This document shows positions 1-8,025 of a stretch of 64,000 bases of DNA, piece by piece. Position 1 is the stretch's first letter, and each line of letters begins with the position of its first letter. The translations under genes were made by a program, and so were the position numbers. The notes beneath the pieces are model-generated. The model worked only from the letters and a program-made list of their open reading frames with translations. It was not told the origin of the DNA and did no database searches. Source of the stretch: Bradyrhizobium ontarionense (GTDB lineage: Bacteria > Pseudomonadota > Alphaproteobacteria > Rhizobiales > Xanthobacteraceae); assembly GCF_021088345.1 (NCBI RefSeq), contig NZ_CP088156.1:2418001-2482000 (forward strand). The letters are read 5' to 3'.

Positions 1-1
1 C

Positions 2-589
2 GCCGGCTGCATGTTCCTGGGCATCTTCTCGAGCGCGCTGCGCGAGACGCTGTATCAACGCGGCATGAAGCTGAAAGAGGCCTATCGCCGCATCGAGGAG
101 CTGGCAGAGATCGACGAGCTGACCGGCGCGTTGAACCGGCGCTCCATCATGCAGGTGCTGGACGAGGCGATGGCGCAGGCGCGGCAGAACGGCACCCCCT
201 GCTCGATCGTGCTGATCGATCTCGACTGGTTCAAGCGCATCAACGATGCGCATGGTCATCCGACCGGCGACGACGTGCTGCGGACCTTCGCCATCACGAT
301 GTTCGCCAACATCCGCGGCGGTGACCGTTTCGGCCGTTATGGCGGCGAGGAATTCCTGCTGGTGCTACCCGGCGCGCCGGCGGACGCCGCAACACGGCTC
401 GCCGAACGCCTGCGCCAGATCATCGCCGGCCTCGACTGGAGCGCGTTCTCCGCCGGCCTGCAGGTCACGTTCTCAGCCGGGGTTGCGGCGCCGCGCGGCG
501 ACGAGACGACCGACTCGCTGCTCGCCCGGGCCGATCGCGCGCTCTACGACTCGAAGGCCCAGGGACGCAATCGCGTCACCAGCGCCTGA
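2..589 (+). CDS. GGDEF-domain diguanylate cyclase, 5' end outside window
   Basis: The visible part is a GGDEF domain, which makes cyclic di-GMP from two GTP. Counting from the first ATG (base 11), the active-site motif GGEEF is at residues 111-115. An RxxD inhibitory site (R102-D105) sits five residues upstream, so product feedback inhibition is likely retained. The metal-binding region LIDLDWFKRIND is also present. The frame is open to the left edge and the first residues look like the end of a membrane segment followed by a short coiled coil, so the real start and sensory part lie outside the window. The C terminus is complete. A DUF2336 gene follows 27 bases downstream, probably in the same transcript. 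The domain call is firm; the signal sensed cannot be read. Confidence 0.93.
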   Translation, partial: AGCMFLGIFSSALRETLYQRGMKLKEAYRRIEELAEIDELTGALNRRSIMQVLDEAMAQARQNGTPCSIVLIDLDWFKRINDAHGHPTGDDVLRTFAITMFANIRGGDRFGRYGGEEFLLVLPGAPADAATRLAERLRQIIAGLDWSAFSAGLQVTFSAGVAAPRGDETTDSLLARADRALYDSKAQGRNRVTSA

Positions 590-616
590 CCGGGTCCGCA
601 AATTGCCTCGGCCACG

Positions 617-1726
617 ATGAGCTCGACACCCACACCCAACGAAAGCCTGCTCGACGAGCTGCAGGACACGCTCGCGCACGGCACCGTTGCGCGCAGGGTC
701 GAGACCCTGCGCAGGGTGACGGACCTGTTCGTCGACGGCGCCGTCGACTTCGCCGAGGACCAGATTGCGCTGTTCGACGACGTCTTCGAATGCCTGATCG
801 ACCACATCGAGACCTCGGCCCGGGCGCTGCTCGCGACCCGGCTGGCGCCGCACGACCGCGCGCCGCCGCGGACGCTGCGCCGGCTGGCCGACGACGATGC
901 GATCGAGGTCGCCGGTCCGGTGCTGTCGAGATCCGAACGGCTCGATGAGGCCGCGCTGATCAGGACGGCGCAGACCAAGAGCCAGGCCCATCTGCTCGCG
1001 ATCTCGATCCGCCGCGTGCTGAGCCGGGCCGTCACCGACATCCTGCTGATGCGCGGCAACGACCAGGTGATCCACAGCACCGTCAGCAATCCGGGCGCGG
1101 ATCTGTCGGGGCGCAGCTTCGACACGCTCATCGATCGCGCGGCGCTCGACGAGGGCCTGGCCGCATGTCTCGCGATGCGCCCCAACCTGCCGCGCCATCT
1201 GTTTCTGAGACTGGTGTCCAAGGCGTCCGCCACGGTCCGCGCCCGGCTCGAAGCTGCCAACCCCGATTTGGCGCAGGAGGTCTCTTCGGCGGTACGGACG
1301 GCGGGCCGGCGCGCGCGGTCGAGTGCGGTGGCACTGACCAGCCAGACGGAGATCGCGCACGCGCTGGTGCGCTCGCTGCATGCCGATGGCCGGCTCGACG
1401 ACCAGCTGGTCGCGCGATTCACCGGGGCGCGAAAGTTCGACGAGGCCAACGCCGCGGTCGCCGCCATGGCCAACGTGCCGATCGCGGTGGCCGAGAGCAT
1501 CATGATCGAAAGCCGCGCCGAGGGCGTGATGATCCTCGCCAAGGTCGCAGGCCTGTCATGGCCGACGGTCGAGTCGATCATCCTGATGCGGGATGAACTG
1601 GCGGGCGCGGCAGCGACCGATCTCGTCGCCAGCAGGGCCACCTATGAGCGGCTGCGGCGGTCCACCGCGCAGCAGGTGCTGCGCTTCCACCGCGTCCAGG
1701 AAGCCGCCACGCCGATGCGGGCCTGA
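617..1726 (+). CDS. DUF2336 domain-containing protein
   Basis: This 369-residue soluble protein matches the DUF2336 family of alphaproteobacteria. Its helical repeats are rich in RRVETLRRVTDLF-type segments and LARVAGLSWPTVE-like motifs near the C terminus (here LAKVAGLSWPTVESII). No signal peptide or membrane segment is visible. The molecular role of the family is not established; members often lie near signalling genes, and here it follows a diguanylate cyclase by 27 bases, which suggests a shared transcript. It is convergent with the NrsF-type gene on the other strand (7 bases between stops). The family call rests on pattern recognition of the sequence. Confidence 0.75.
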   Translation: MSSTPTPNESLLDELQDTLAHGTVARRVETLRRVTDLFVDGAVDFAEDQIALFDDVFECLIDHIETSARALLATRLAPHDRAPPRTLRRLADDDAIEVAGPVLSRSERLDEAALIRTAQTKSQAHLLAISIRRVLSRAVTDILLMRGNDQVIHSTVSNPGADLSGRSFDTLIDRAALDEGLAACLAMRPNLPRHLFLRLVSKASATVRARLEAANPDLAQEVSSAVRTAGRRARSSAVALTSQTEIAHALVRSLHADGRLDDQLVARFTGARKFDEANAAVAAMANVPIAVAESIMIESRAEGVMILAKVAGLSWPTVESIILMRDELAGAAATDLVASRATYERLRRSTAQQVLRFHRVQEAATPMRA

Positions 1727-1733
1727 GCTGGGC

Positions 1734-2378
1734 TCAGTAGCGCAGCACGCGCGCACCGATCAGGGCGCCGAGCCCGGCGACGATGAGCGTCGCGACGGTG
1801 TACCAGGTCGCGACGAACAGCGGCGAATCATCGACGCAATGCGCCGCATACAGCGTCGCGGCGACGCCGGCCGAGACGAGCCCGGCAATCGCGCCCGCCG
1901 TGGCAGGGCGCGACGGCGCGCCGTGGCGCAGGCCGAACAGCGAAGCCGCCAGAAGCGGCAGCGACAGCACCGGAATGGCGCTCACGCACAGCATCGAATT
2001 GTGGCCGACCAGCCGCGCCATCATCGGCGCCCGCTGCGGCAGCATCATCTCGACCGCGATGCCGCCGACGAGCACGACCACCGGCGCGATCAGCAGCCAG
2101 CTCCAGCCCTGCAGCGACGCCTCGGGCCGCGACAGATGCAGGCCGATCACCAGCGCCGGGATTGCCAGCGCCATGGTCACGACGAACTTCAGGTCGAAGA
2201 ACGGATTGCGCACGGCGAGCCAGATGTCCGGCCGAATGCCGAGGCCGAGAAACAGCATCGCCGTCGACACCGGCGTCGCCGCCATCAGGGCCAGCGCCAG
2301 CACGATGCCGACCGGCTGCGCGTGTTGTGCATTGTCGGCGGCGAGCGAGCGGATGAGCTGATCGGTGTCCATGGTCAT
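1734..2378 (-). CDS. nrsF: NrsF-type membrane anti-sigma factor (DUF1109)
   Basis: This 214-residue, mainly hydrophobic protein has about six predicted transmembrane helices and matches the DUF1109/NrsF family, which holds SigF-type ECF sigma factors inactive at the inner membrane. Two cysteines, in NSMLCVSAIP and AAHCVDDSP, sit where NrsF proteins carry conserved redox- or metal-sensing cysteines. The start is set by an ATGA overlap: its ATG at 2378 shares bases with the TGA of the upstream sigma factor, which implies translational coupling. A longer reading frame extends upstream but only as a shadow of the sigma gene. Function is inferred from family and operon. Confidence 0.85.
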   Translation of the reverse strand: MTMDTDQLIRSLAADNAQHAQPVGIVLALALMAATPVSTAMLFLGLGIRPDIWLAVRNPFFDLKFVVTMALAIPALVIGLHLSRPEASLQGWSWLLIAPVVVLVGGIAVEMMLPQRAPMMARLVGHNSMLCVSAIPVLSLPLLAASLFGLRHGAPSRPATAGAIAGLVSAGVAATLYAAHCVDDSPLFVATWYTVATLIVAGLGALIGARVLRY

Positions 2379-2932
2379 GCGTCCCGTAGCTTGGCCGTGA
2401 GGCTCGAGAGCGCACGATGCAGCGCCACCCGCACCGCGCCCTCGCTCATCGCGAATTTCTCCGCCGTCTGCTTGATCGAGCTCGCTTCCACCGCGATCGA
2501 TTGCAGCACGTCGCGCTGCCGCTTCGGCAGCGTGTTGAGCTGCGCCTCGACCTCGCTGGCGGAGACGGTCGGCGCCGGCGGCTCGTCGGCCAGCGTCTCC
2601 GAGAAATCGTCGATGTCGACGAACACCCGCCGGCCGCGCCGGCGCAGCATGTCGATCAGCTTGTTGCGGGCGATCGCAAACAGCCAGGGCGCGAACGGCG
2701 CGTTCACGTCCCAGGTGTGTCGCTTCAGGTGAACCGCCAACAGAATTTCCTGCACGATATCCTCGGCCTGGTCGGGGGGCTGGCCGGCGCGCGCCAAGCC
2801 CCGCCGTGATGCGGCGCGCAACACGGGCGTGATCGCCTTCAGCAGACGATGATAGGCCTCGTCGTCTCCGGCGACGGCCTGACGCATCCAGCCCGTCCAC
2901 TCGTCGTCACGTTCGCGCACCTGCGCTCCCAC
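2375..2932 (-). CDS. sigF: ECF RNA polymerase sigma factor, SigF (ECF16-like)
   Basis: This is an extracytoplasmic-function sigma factor of about 181-185 residues. Region 2 contains DIVQEILLAVHLKRHTW and FAPWLFAIARNKLID; region 4 is the helix-turn-helix around LNTLPKRQRDVLQSIAVE and SEGAVRVALHRALSSL. The partner gene encodes an NrsF-like membrane anti-sigma factor, the arrangement known for SigF in Caulobacter and bradyrhizobia, where it drives an oxidative or metal stress response. The GTG at 2932 has no ribosome-binding site. A GTG at 2920 is preceded by GGGAG five bases upstream and is the more likely start. A SigF-type promoter lies immediately upstream, so autoregulation is expected. Confidence 0.88.
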   Translation of the reverse strand: MGAQVRERDDEWTGWMRQAVAGDDEAYHRLLKAITPVLRAASRRGLARAGQPPDQAEDIVQEILLAVHLKRHTWDVNAPFAPWLFAIARNKLIDMLRRRGRRVFVDIDDFSETLADEPPAPTVSASEVEAQLNTLPKRQRDVLQSIAVEASSIKQTAEKFAMSEGAVRVALHRALSSLTAKLRDA

Positions 2933-2940
2933 CCAACCAA

Positions 2941-2965
2941 TTCGCCCAAACTTTCAGATTGTTAC
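2941..2965 (-). promoter_or_regulatory. Candidate SigF-dependent promoter
   Basis: Reading the minus strand, GTAAC (2965-2961) is followed after 16 bases by CGAA (2944-2941). This resembles the GTAAC-type -35 and CGAA -10 elements known for Caulobacter SigF. It lies just ahead of the sigF gene, so transcription would start near 2934 with a very short leader and would fit the GTG start at 2920. Assignment is by motif only. Confidence 0.6.
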
Positions 2966-3244
2966 TCTGCGATGCAGCTGATCACTAGTTCGTGATCAAG
3001 GGCTTAGCCTCGGAACCATCCGAGTTACGCCACATCGCGAGCACGCCAGCCGGCAAGTCTCGGAACCGCTCCATAGCACCGAATCGCGCGTTGCAGGATC
3101 GGGTTTGTAGACGACGTCATAAAAGTCCGGCGCCGCCCAGCTTTCGCCCCCAGAGGCAGGAAGATACCCATTTTCTGCCCCGATCTCGACATGTGTGGGG
3201 GTCTCACTCCGCCCCGGGCTGGCAGGATGGGGAGACGACCAACG
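2966..3244. other. Intergenic region between sigF and a small exported protein gene
   Basis: No convincing gene is visible. A minus-strand open frame of 86 codons spans part of it but lacks a ribosome-binding site and family resemblance. The right end carries GGGGAG at 3229-3234, the ribosome-binding site of the next gene. Confidence 0.5.
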
Positions 3245-3622
3245 ATGACGATCCAAGCCAGTGGACGTTCAGCATTGATCATTGCCGCCGCGTTCGTTCT
3301 GGGCCTTGTTGGCACTGGATTGTCGCACGCGGCCGAGACGCAGACCTACAGCCCGTTCCTGCCGGTCGGGTCGGACAGCGCGCCGCAGGCCAGGCAGGAC
3401 GCCTTCCCGGCGCCGCCGCAGGCCGACGCCCAGGCTGCGCCTGCCGCGCAATCGGCCGACGCCGGCGACGCGGCACAGACCGAGGATGCCACCGTGAACC
3501 TCGTCACCGTCAGCAATGACGACAGTTCCGGCTGGGACAAGGCCTCGATCATCGGCAAGATCTTCATCGCCTGCGGCACCCTGCTGACGCTGGGCTCGGC
3601 CGCCCGGATGTTCATGATCTGA
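3245..3622 (+). CDS. Small exported protein of unknown function
   Basis: This gene encodes 125 residues. I do not recognise a family. Residues 1-30 form a signal peptide (positive start, hydrophobic core, cleavage near LSHAAE). The middle is a low-complexity Ala/Pro/Gln/Asp stretch, and the C-terminal 25 residues (from [20 protein letters not shown]) form one hydrophobic helix ending in RMFMI. It could therefore be a small membrane-anchored periplasmic protein. The start at 3245 is chosen because GGGGAG lies ten bases upstream and the signal peptide begins there. An intrinsic terminator follows directly. Its place next to the sigF locus makes a stress role possible, but nothing in the sequence shows that. 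Confidence 0.7.
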   Translation: MTIQASGRSALIIAAAFVLGLVGTGLSHAAETQTYSPFLPVGSDSAPQARQDAFPAPPQADAQAAPAAQSADAGDAAQTEDATVNLVTVSNDDSSGWDKASIIGKIFIACGTLLTLGSAARMFMI

Positions 3623-3663
3623 GACGCCGCACGGCGGTCCTCCTACTTGATGCGCAACCGTCC

Positions 3664-3692
3664 AGCGGGCACATTGCCCGCTGTTTTGATTT
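3664..3692 (+). terminator. Intrinsic terminator after the small exported protein gene
   Basis: AGCGGGC (3664-3670) and GCCCGCT (3676-3682) form a seven-pair stem with a five-base loop, followed by a T-rich run. Confidence 0.8.
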
Positions 3693-3705
3693 GCGGGGTG
3701 GGATC

Positions 3706-4485
3706 ATGAGCGTTTACGAGCACATCATCGTCGAAGGCAAAGGCGCGGTCGGACTGATCACGCTGAACCGGCCCAAGATGCTCAATGCGCTGTCGTTCGG
3801 CGTGTTCGGCGAGATCGCCGCCGCCGTCGACGATCTCGAAGCCGACGACGCGATCGGCTGCATCGTGATCACCGGCAGCGAGAAGGCCTTTGCAGCCGGG
3901 GCCGACATCAAGGAGATGCAGCCCAAGACCTTCATCGACATGTTCTCGAGCGACTTCACCGCGATCGGCGGCGATCGCGTCGCGCGCTGCCGCAAGCCCA
4001 CGATCGCCGCCGTGTCGGGCTATGCGCTCGGCGGCGGCTGCGAGCTCGCGATGATGTGCGACTTCATCATCTGCTCCGACACCGCGAAATTCGGTCAGCC
4101 GGAAATCACGCTCGGCACCATCCCGGGCATCGGCGGCACCCAGCGCCTGACGCGCGCGATCGGCAAGGCCAAGGCGATGGACCTCTGTCTCACCGGCCGC
4201 ATGATGGATGCGGCGGAAGCCGAGCGCGCCGGCCTCGTCAGCCGCATCGTGCCGGCCGACAAGCTCATGGACGAGGTGATGGCGGCGGCCGAGAAGATCG
4301 CCGCGATGTCACGTCCCGCGGCAGCCATGGCCAAGGAGGCTGTGAACCGCGCCTTCGAGACCCCGCTCTCGGAAGGCATGAACGTCGAGCGCAACCTGTT
4401 CCACGCCACCTTCGCGCTGGAGGACCGCGCCGAGGGCATGGCGGCGTTCATCGAGAAGCGCAAGCCGGTCAACAAGAACCGGTGA
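3706..4485 (+). CDS. Enoyl-CoA hydratase
   Basis: This 259-residue protein is a crotonase-family enoyl-CoA hydratase, adding water to trans-2-enoyl-CoA in beta-oxidation or related acyl-CoA degradation. The oxyanion-hole motif AAGADIKEM is near residue 64. Both catalytic glutamates are visible, one in [13 protein letters not shown] and one in [18 protein letters not shown]. Length is normal for the family. The ATG at 3706 is preferred over the ATG at 3691 because a G-rich ribosome-binding site (GGGGTGGG) precedes it and homologues start with MSVYEH-like sequence. It stands alone between a terminator and a repeat-rich gap, so no pathway partner is evident. Confidence 0.92.
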   Translation: MSVYEHIIVEGKGAVGLITLNRPKMLNALSFGVFGEIAAAVDDLEADDAIGCIVITGSEKAFAAGADIKEMQPKTFIDMFSSDFTAIGGDRVARCRKPTIAAVSGYALGGGCELAMMCDFIICSDTAKFGQPEITLGTIPGIGGTQRLTRAIGKAKAMDLCLTGRMMDAAEAERAGLVSRIVPADKLMDEVMAAAEKIAAMSRPAAAMAKEAVNRAFETPLSEGMNVERNLFHATFALEDRAEGMAAFIEKRKPVNKNR

Positions 4486-4558
4486 GAGCGGCACGGTTCA
4501 GCCAGGCTGAATGCCCATCGTGAGATGAGCCCGACCGTCGCGGCACAGACGGTCAGCT

Positions 4559-4700
4559 CCCTCTCCCCGTTCTTCACGGGGAGAGGGTTGGGGTGAGGTG
4601 CAGGCGCACGGGTGGTGCGCATGGTGAGACCTGTACCCCCTCACCCGGATTGCATCTGCGATGCAATCCGACCTCTCCCCGCAAGCCGGGAGAGGTACAT
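4559..4700. repeat. Palindromic intergenic repeat, CCCTCTCCCC type
   Basis: In the 476-base gap between the hydratase and the TolC gene. A 12-pair perfect hairpin (4559-4570 with 4576-4587, loop TCTTC) is followed by a ten-pair palindrome (4647-4656 with 4660-4669) and a third stem (ACCTCTCCCCG at 4671 with CGGGAGAGGT). The first hairpin could also stop transcription of the hydratase gene. No gene is visible in the rest of the gap. Confidence 0.8.
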
Positions 4701-4961
4701 CGAGCGAGCAGCGAGACTGAGCCAAGTAGCTTGCAGCTGGACGGCGATTCGCGACGCACACCTGGGGCATCGCTCTCCACCCACCCACCCGCCTACCGCG
4801 CGGCCATGCCGCGCAGCACCGCGACCGTTGGTCTGTGGCGAGACCGCCACAACAAACCATGGAAAAGCCTGCCGAATTTCACACCGGCGGTTTGTGTGTG
4901 GCAGCCATCCGCCCTAAACAGGTAAACAACCGGTTAAGACAATGGGACGCGGCGGAGTCGG

Positions 4962-6380
4962 ATGGTGGGTCGAGCCAAAGAATTTGGCGTCGGCAGGGTG
5001 CGTGCACGGCGGATCGGCCTTGGCCTGTCCATCGCCGCCAGCCTTGTCGCAGTCTGCTCGCCGGCACGCGCCGAAGATCTCGCGACCGCGCTGACCAAGG
5101 CCTATCAGACCAACCCGGCCCTCAACGCCGAACGTGCCCGGCAGCGCGCCACCGACGAGAACGTGCCGCAGGCGCTGGCCGGCTATCGGCCGCAGCTCAT
5201 CGCGAGCCTTGGTGCCGGACTGCAGGCGGTGCGCAACCTGCTGCCCACCAACACGATCCAGACCGCAACCTTGAAGCCCTGGACCATCGGCGTGACCGTC
5301 ACGCAGACGCTGTTCAACGGCTTTCGGACCGCCAACAGCGTGCGGATGGCGGAGCTGCAGGTGCAGTCGGGCCGCGAGGCGCTGCGCAATGTCGGCCAGG
5401 GCGTCCTGCTCGATGCCGTGACCGCCTACACCAACGTGCTCGCGAATCAGTCGCTGGTCGAGGCGCAGCGCTCGAACGTCGCCTTCCTGCGCGAAACGCT
5501 GTCGGTCACGCAACGCCGCCTCAACGCCGGCGACGTCACCCCGACCGACTCGGCGCAGGCGGAAGCGCGGCTGTCGCGCGGGCTCTCCGACCTCAACGCG
5601 TCCGAGGTCAATCTCGCCATCAGCCAGGCCACCTACGCGCAGGTGATCGGCATGACGCCGAGCCTGCTCCGCACAGCCGACCCGATCGATCGCCTGCTGC
5701 CGCGCAGCCGCGAGGATGCGACCGCGCTCGCCAGCAAGGAAAACCCGGCGGTGGCCGCCGCCAGCTTCGACGTCGACGTCGCATCGACCTCGATTCACGT
5801 CGCTGAGGGCGCACTGCTGCCGAGCGTGACCTTGCAAGGCAGTGTCAGCCGCAGCCGCGATTCGGATCAGACGCTCGGCACTTTCGGCACCGACCAGGCC
5901 TCGATCGTCGGCAGCGTCACCGCGCCGATCTATGATGGCGGCACCGCGGCCTCGCAAACGCGGCAGGCCAAGGAGGTCGCGGCGCAGAGCCGCCTCGTGC
6001 TCGATCAGGTCCGCAACCAGGCCCGCACCGCCGTGGTCAGCGCCTGGGTCGCCAATGAAGGCGCCAAGGTCGCCGTCAGCGCCTCCGAGGCCGAGGTGAA
6101 GGCCGCGACCGTCGCGCTGCAGGGCGTCTCGCGCGAGGCGCAGGGCGGCCAGCGCACCACGGTCGACGTCTTGAACTCGCAGGCCGACCTGATCCAGGCC
6201 AAGGCGCGGCTGATCGGCGCCCAGCGCGACCGCGTCATCGCCTCCTACACGCTGCTCAGCGCCGTCGGCCGGCTCGACGTCAAGAACCTCAATCTGAACA
6301 CGCCGGACTATCTGCCGGAGGTTCACTACCACCAGGTCCGCGACGCCTGGCACGGCCTGCGCACGCCGTCGGGGCAGTAG
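4962..6380 (+). CDS. TolC-family outer-membrane efflux protein
   Basis: A 472-residue TolC-family protein, the trimeric outer-membrane channel used by type I secretion and tripartite efflux systems. A signal peptide runs to about residue 37 (SLVAVCSPARAEDL). The two repeated outer-membrane factor modules follow: ALTKAYQTNPALNAERARQRATDE early and the matching DSAQAEARLSRGLSDLNASEVNLAIS and LNSQADLIQAKARLIGAQRD later, each with long coiled-coil helices. No inner-membrane or adaptor gene adjoins it, so it probably serves several pumps, possibly including the RND pair at 17.6-22 kb that lacks its own channel. The start is set by the signal peptide and GCGGCGGAG upstream. Confidence 0.92.
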   Translation: MVGRAKEFGVGRVRARRIGLGLSIAASLVAVCSPARAEDLATALTKAYQTNPALNAERARQRATDENVPQALAGYRPQLIASLGAGLQAVRNLLPTNTIQTATLKPWTIGVTVTQTLFNGFRTANSVRMAELQVQSGREALRNVGQGVLLDAVTAYTNVLANQSLVEAQRSNVAFLRETLSVTQRRLNAGDVTPTDSAQAEARLSRGLSDLNASEVNLAISQATYAQVIGMTPSLLRTADPIDRLLPRSREDATALASKENPAVAAASFDVDVASTSIHVAEGALLPSVTLQGSVSRSRDSDQTLGTFGTDQASIVGSVTAPIYDGGTAASQTRQAKEVAAQSRLVLDQVRNQARTAVVSAWVANEGAKVAVSASEAEVKAATVALQGVSREAQGGQRTTVDVLNSQADLIQAKARLIGAQRDRVIASYTLLSAVGRLDVKNLNLNTPDYLPEVHYHQVRDAWHGLRTPSGQ

Positions 6381-6572
6381 GGCGCGATCGGCGCATCGTG
6401 AACAGTATTCCACGATGCTGCCACAAAGGGCCAATTGAGGCGCGAATAAGTGTCCCGATCGGGGAAGCATAATCGTGCCTTAATGAGGCCAATGCGGCGG
6501 GCTCACGAGGTCTTGTCGAGCCTCGCGGTCGTCAAACCACAGTGAGATGGGAGCGAGCGACCTCACCCTCCG

Positions 6573-6732
6573 CTGTCGTCCCGGGCAAGCCGGAACGGCG
6601 TGCCAGCGCCGTGGAGGCGCCGACCCGGGACCCATACCCCCAGGACGATGTGGTGGAACGAGATCGGAGCCACGCGTGTGCCGCCACACGACCTCCTGTG
6701 GTTATGGATCCCCGCGTGCGCGGGGATGACAC
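6573..6732. repeat. Intergenic palindromic repeat, TGTCGTCCCGGG...GGGATGACA type
   Basis: In the gap 6381-6844. Outer arms TGTCGTCCCGGG and a GGGGATGACA end enclose several nested inverted repeats, with a central TGGTTATGGATCCC segment. It is related to the elements at 24809-24910 and 27551-27764. The flanking gap shows no gene; a weak inverted repeat (GCATCGTG/CACGATGC) lies just after the TolC gene. Confidence 0.8.
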
Positions 6733-6844
6733 CGAGCTTTTTGCGACGCTGTTCGCTCTTGCCCCCTGCTCCGCGCCGGTCCACCCTTCCTCGACAACAC
6801 GCGCGTCACGCTCAACGCACGCGCGACATCCCGGGAGGATCACC

Positions 6845-7810
6845 ATGCTGAACCGCCGCAGCCTGCTGCTAGCTTCGCTCGCCGCCGGAGTGACGACGGA
6901 CACCACAGCCGTCCGCGCCAAGGCGGCGCAGCCTGCGACACCGGTCGATTTCGACGTGCCGGCCGGCGCCTGCGACTGCCACACCCACATTCACGGCGAT
7001 CCGGAAAAATTCCCGTTCTTCGCCGGCCGCGTCTACACACCCGAGCCGGCCTCGCCGGAGGAGATGGCGGCGCTGCACAAGGCGCTGCACATCCAGCGCG
7101 TCGTGATCGTGACGCCGAGCGTCTACGGCACCGACAATTCGGCGACGCTGTTCGGCATGAAGGCGCGCGGCAACGATGCGCGCGGTGTCGCCGTCATCGA
7201 CGACAAGACCACCGAGGGCCAGCTGGATGCGATGAACGCGGACGGCTTCCGCGGCATCCGCCTCAATCTCGCGACCGGCGGCATCAATGATCCCTCCGTC
7301 GGCCGCGCCCGCTTCCAGGCCGCGGTCGATCGCATGAAGGCACGCGGCTGGCACGTCCAGCTCTACACCAACACGCCGATGATCGCGGCGATCAAGGACC
7401 TCGTGCTGCAGTCGCCGGTGCCCGCCGTGTTTGATCATTTCGGCGGCGCGCAGGCCGCCCTCGGCCTCGAGCAGCCGGGCTTCGGCGACCTCGTCGAGCT
7501 CGTCCGAAGCGGTAAGGCCTATGTGAAGATCTCCGGCGCCTACCGCGCCTCGACGCGCGGTCCGGACTATCCGGACGTGATCCCGTTCGCCAAGACGCTG
7601 ATCGAGGCCAATCCGGACCGCATCGTGTGGGGCACCGACTGGCCGCACCCGGATTCTTCGGCCCATCCCGAGCTCAAGGTCACCGACGTCAGGCCCTATT
7701 ATCAGATCGACGACGGCCGCCTGATGAATCAGCTGCCGGTCTGGGCGCCCGACGCCGCGATCCGCAAGAAGATCCTGGTCGACAATCCGGCGAGATTGTA
7801 CGGGTTTTGA
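6845..7810 (+). CDS. Exported amidohydrolase-family (TIM-barrel) hydrolase
   Basis: A 321-residue amidohydrolase of the amidohydrolase_2 type, related to 2-pyrone-4,6-dicarboxylate lactonase-like enzymes. The metal motif CDCHTHIHGD follows the leader; AVFDHFGGA and IVWGTDWPHPD carry the later histidine and aspartate ligands. The N terminus MLNRRSLLLASLAAG has a twin-arginine-like RR motif and a hydrophobic core, suggesting Tat export. The start at 6845 is fixed by GGGAGG at 6833-6838; the longer reading frame upstream only translates the intergenic repeat. It stands alone, so its substrate is unknown. Confidence 0.85.
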   Translation: MLNRRSLLLASLAAGVTTDTTAVRAKAAQPATPVDFDVPAGACDCHTHIHGDPEKFPFFAGRVYTPEPASPEEMAALHKALHIQRVVIVTPSVYGTDNSATLFGMKARGNDARGVAVIDDKTTEGQLDAMNADGFRGIRLNLATGGINDPSVGRARFQAAVDRMKARGWHVQLYTNTPMIAAIKDLVLQSPVPAVFDHFGGAQAALGLEQPGFGDLVELVRSGKAYVKISGAYRASTRGPDYPDVIPFAKTLIEANPDRIVWGTDWPHPDSSAHPELKVTDVRPYYQIDDGRLMNQLPVWAPDAAIRKKILVDNPARLYGF

Positions 7811-7830
7811 GGGGTACGCTGTGTTAGTTA

Positions 7831-7864
7831 GTTGGGCGGGTTAGCGGAGCGTAACCCGCCCAAC
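7831..7864. repeat. Perfect inverted repeat after the amidohydrolase gene
   Basis: GTTGGGCGGGTTA (7831-7843) pairs perfectly with TAACCCGCCCAAC (7852-7864) around an eight-base loop. There is no T run, so it is better described as a small intergenic palindrome than a terminator, though it may protect the 3' end of the transcript. Confidence 0.75.
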
Positions 7865-8025
7865 TACCCGTGGTCATGCGATGGCGGATTACGCCCCGCT
7901 AATACTACTGAGTCAAAAACGGCGCGGCTGCCCCGGAATGACGGCAAACCAATCTGGCCTGGCGGGTTCCTGAAGCACAGCCCCCCTGGCGCCGCCATCA
8001 CCTCAAATCGCGCACCGCGCTCCGT

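Noticed and set aside
2996..3256. Minus-strand frame containing WAAPDFYDVVYKPDP
   Set aside because: The segment looks protein-like, but there is no start signal and I recognise no family. It could be a gene remnant, yet the evidence is too thin.
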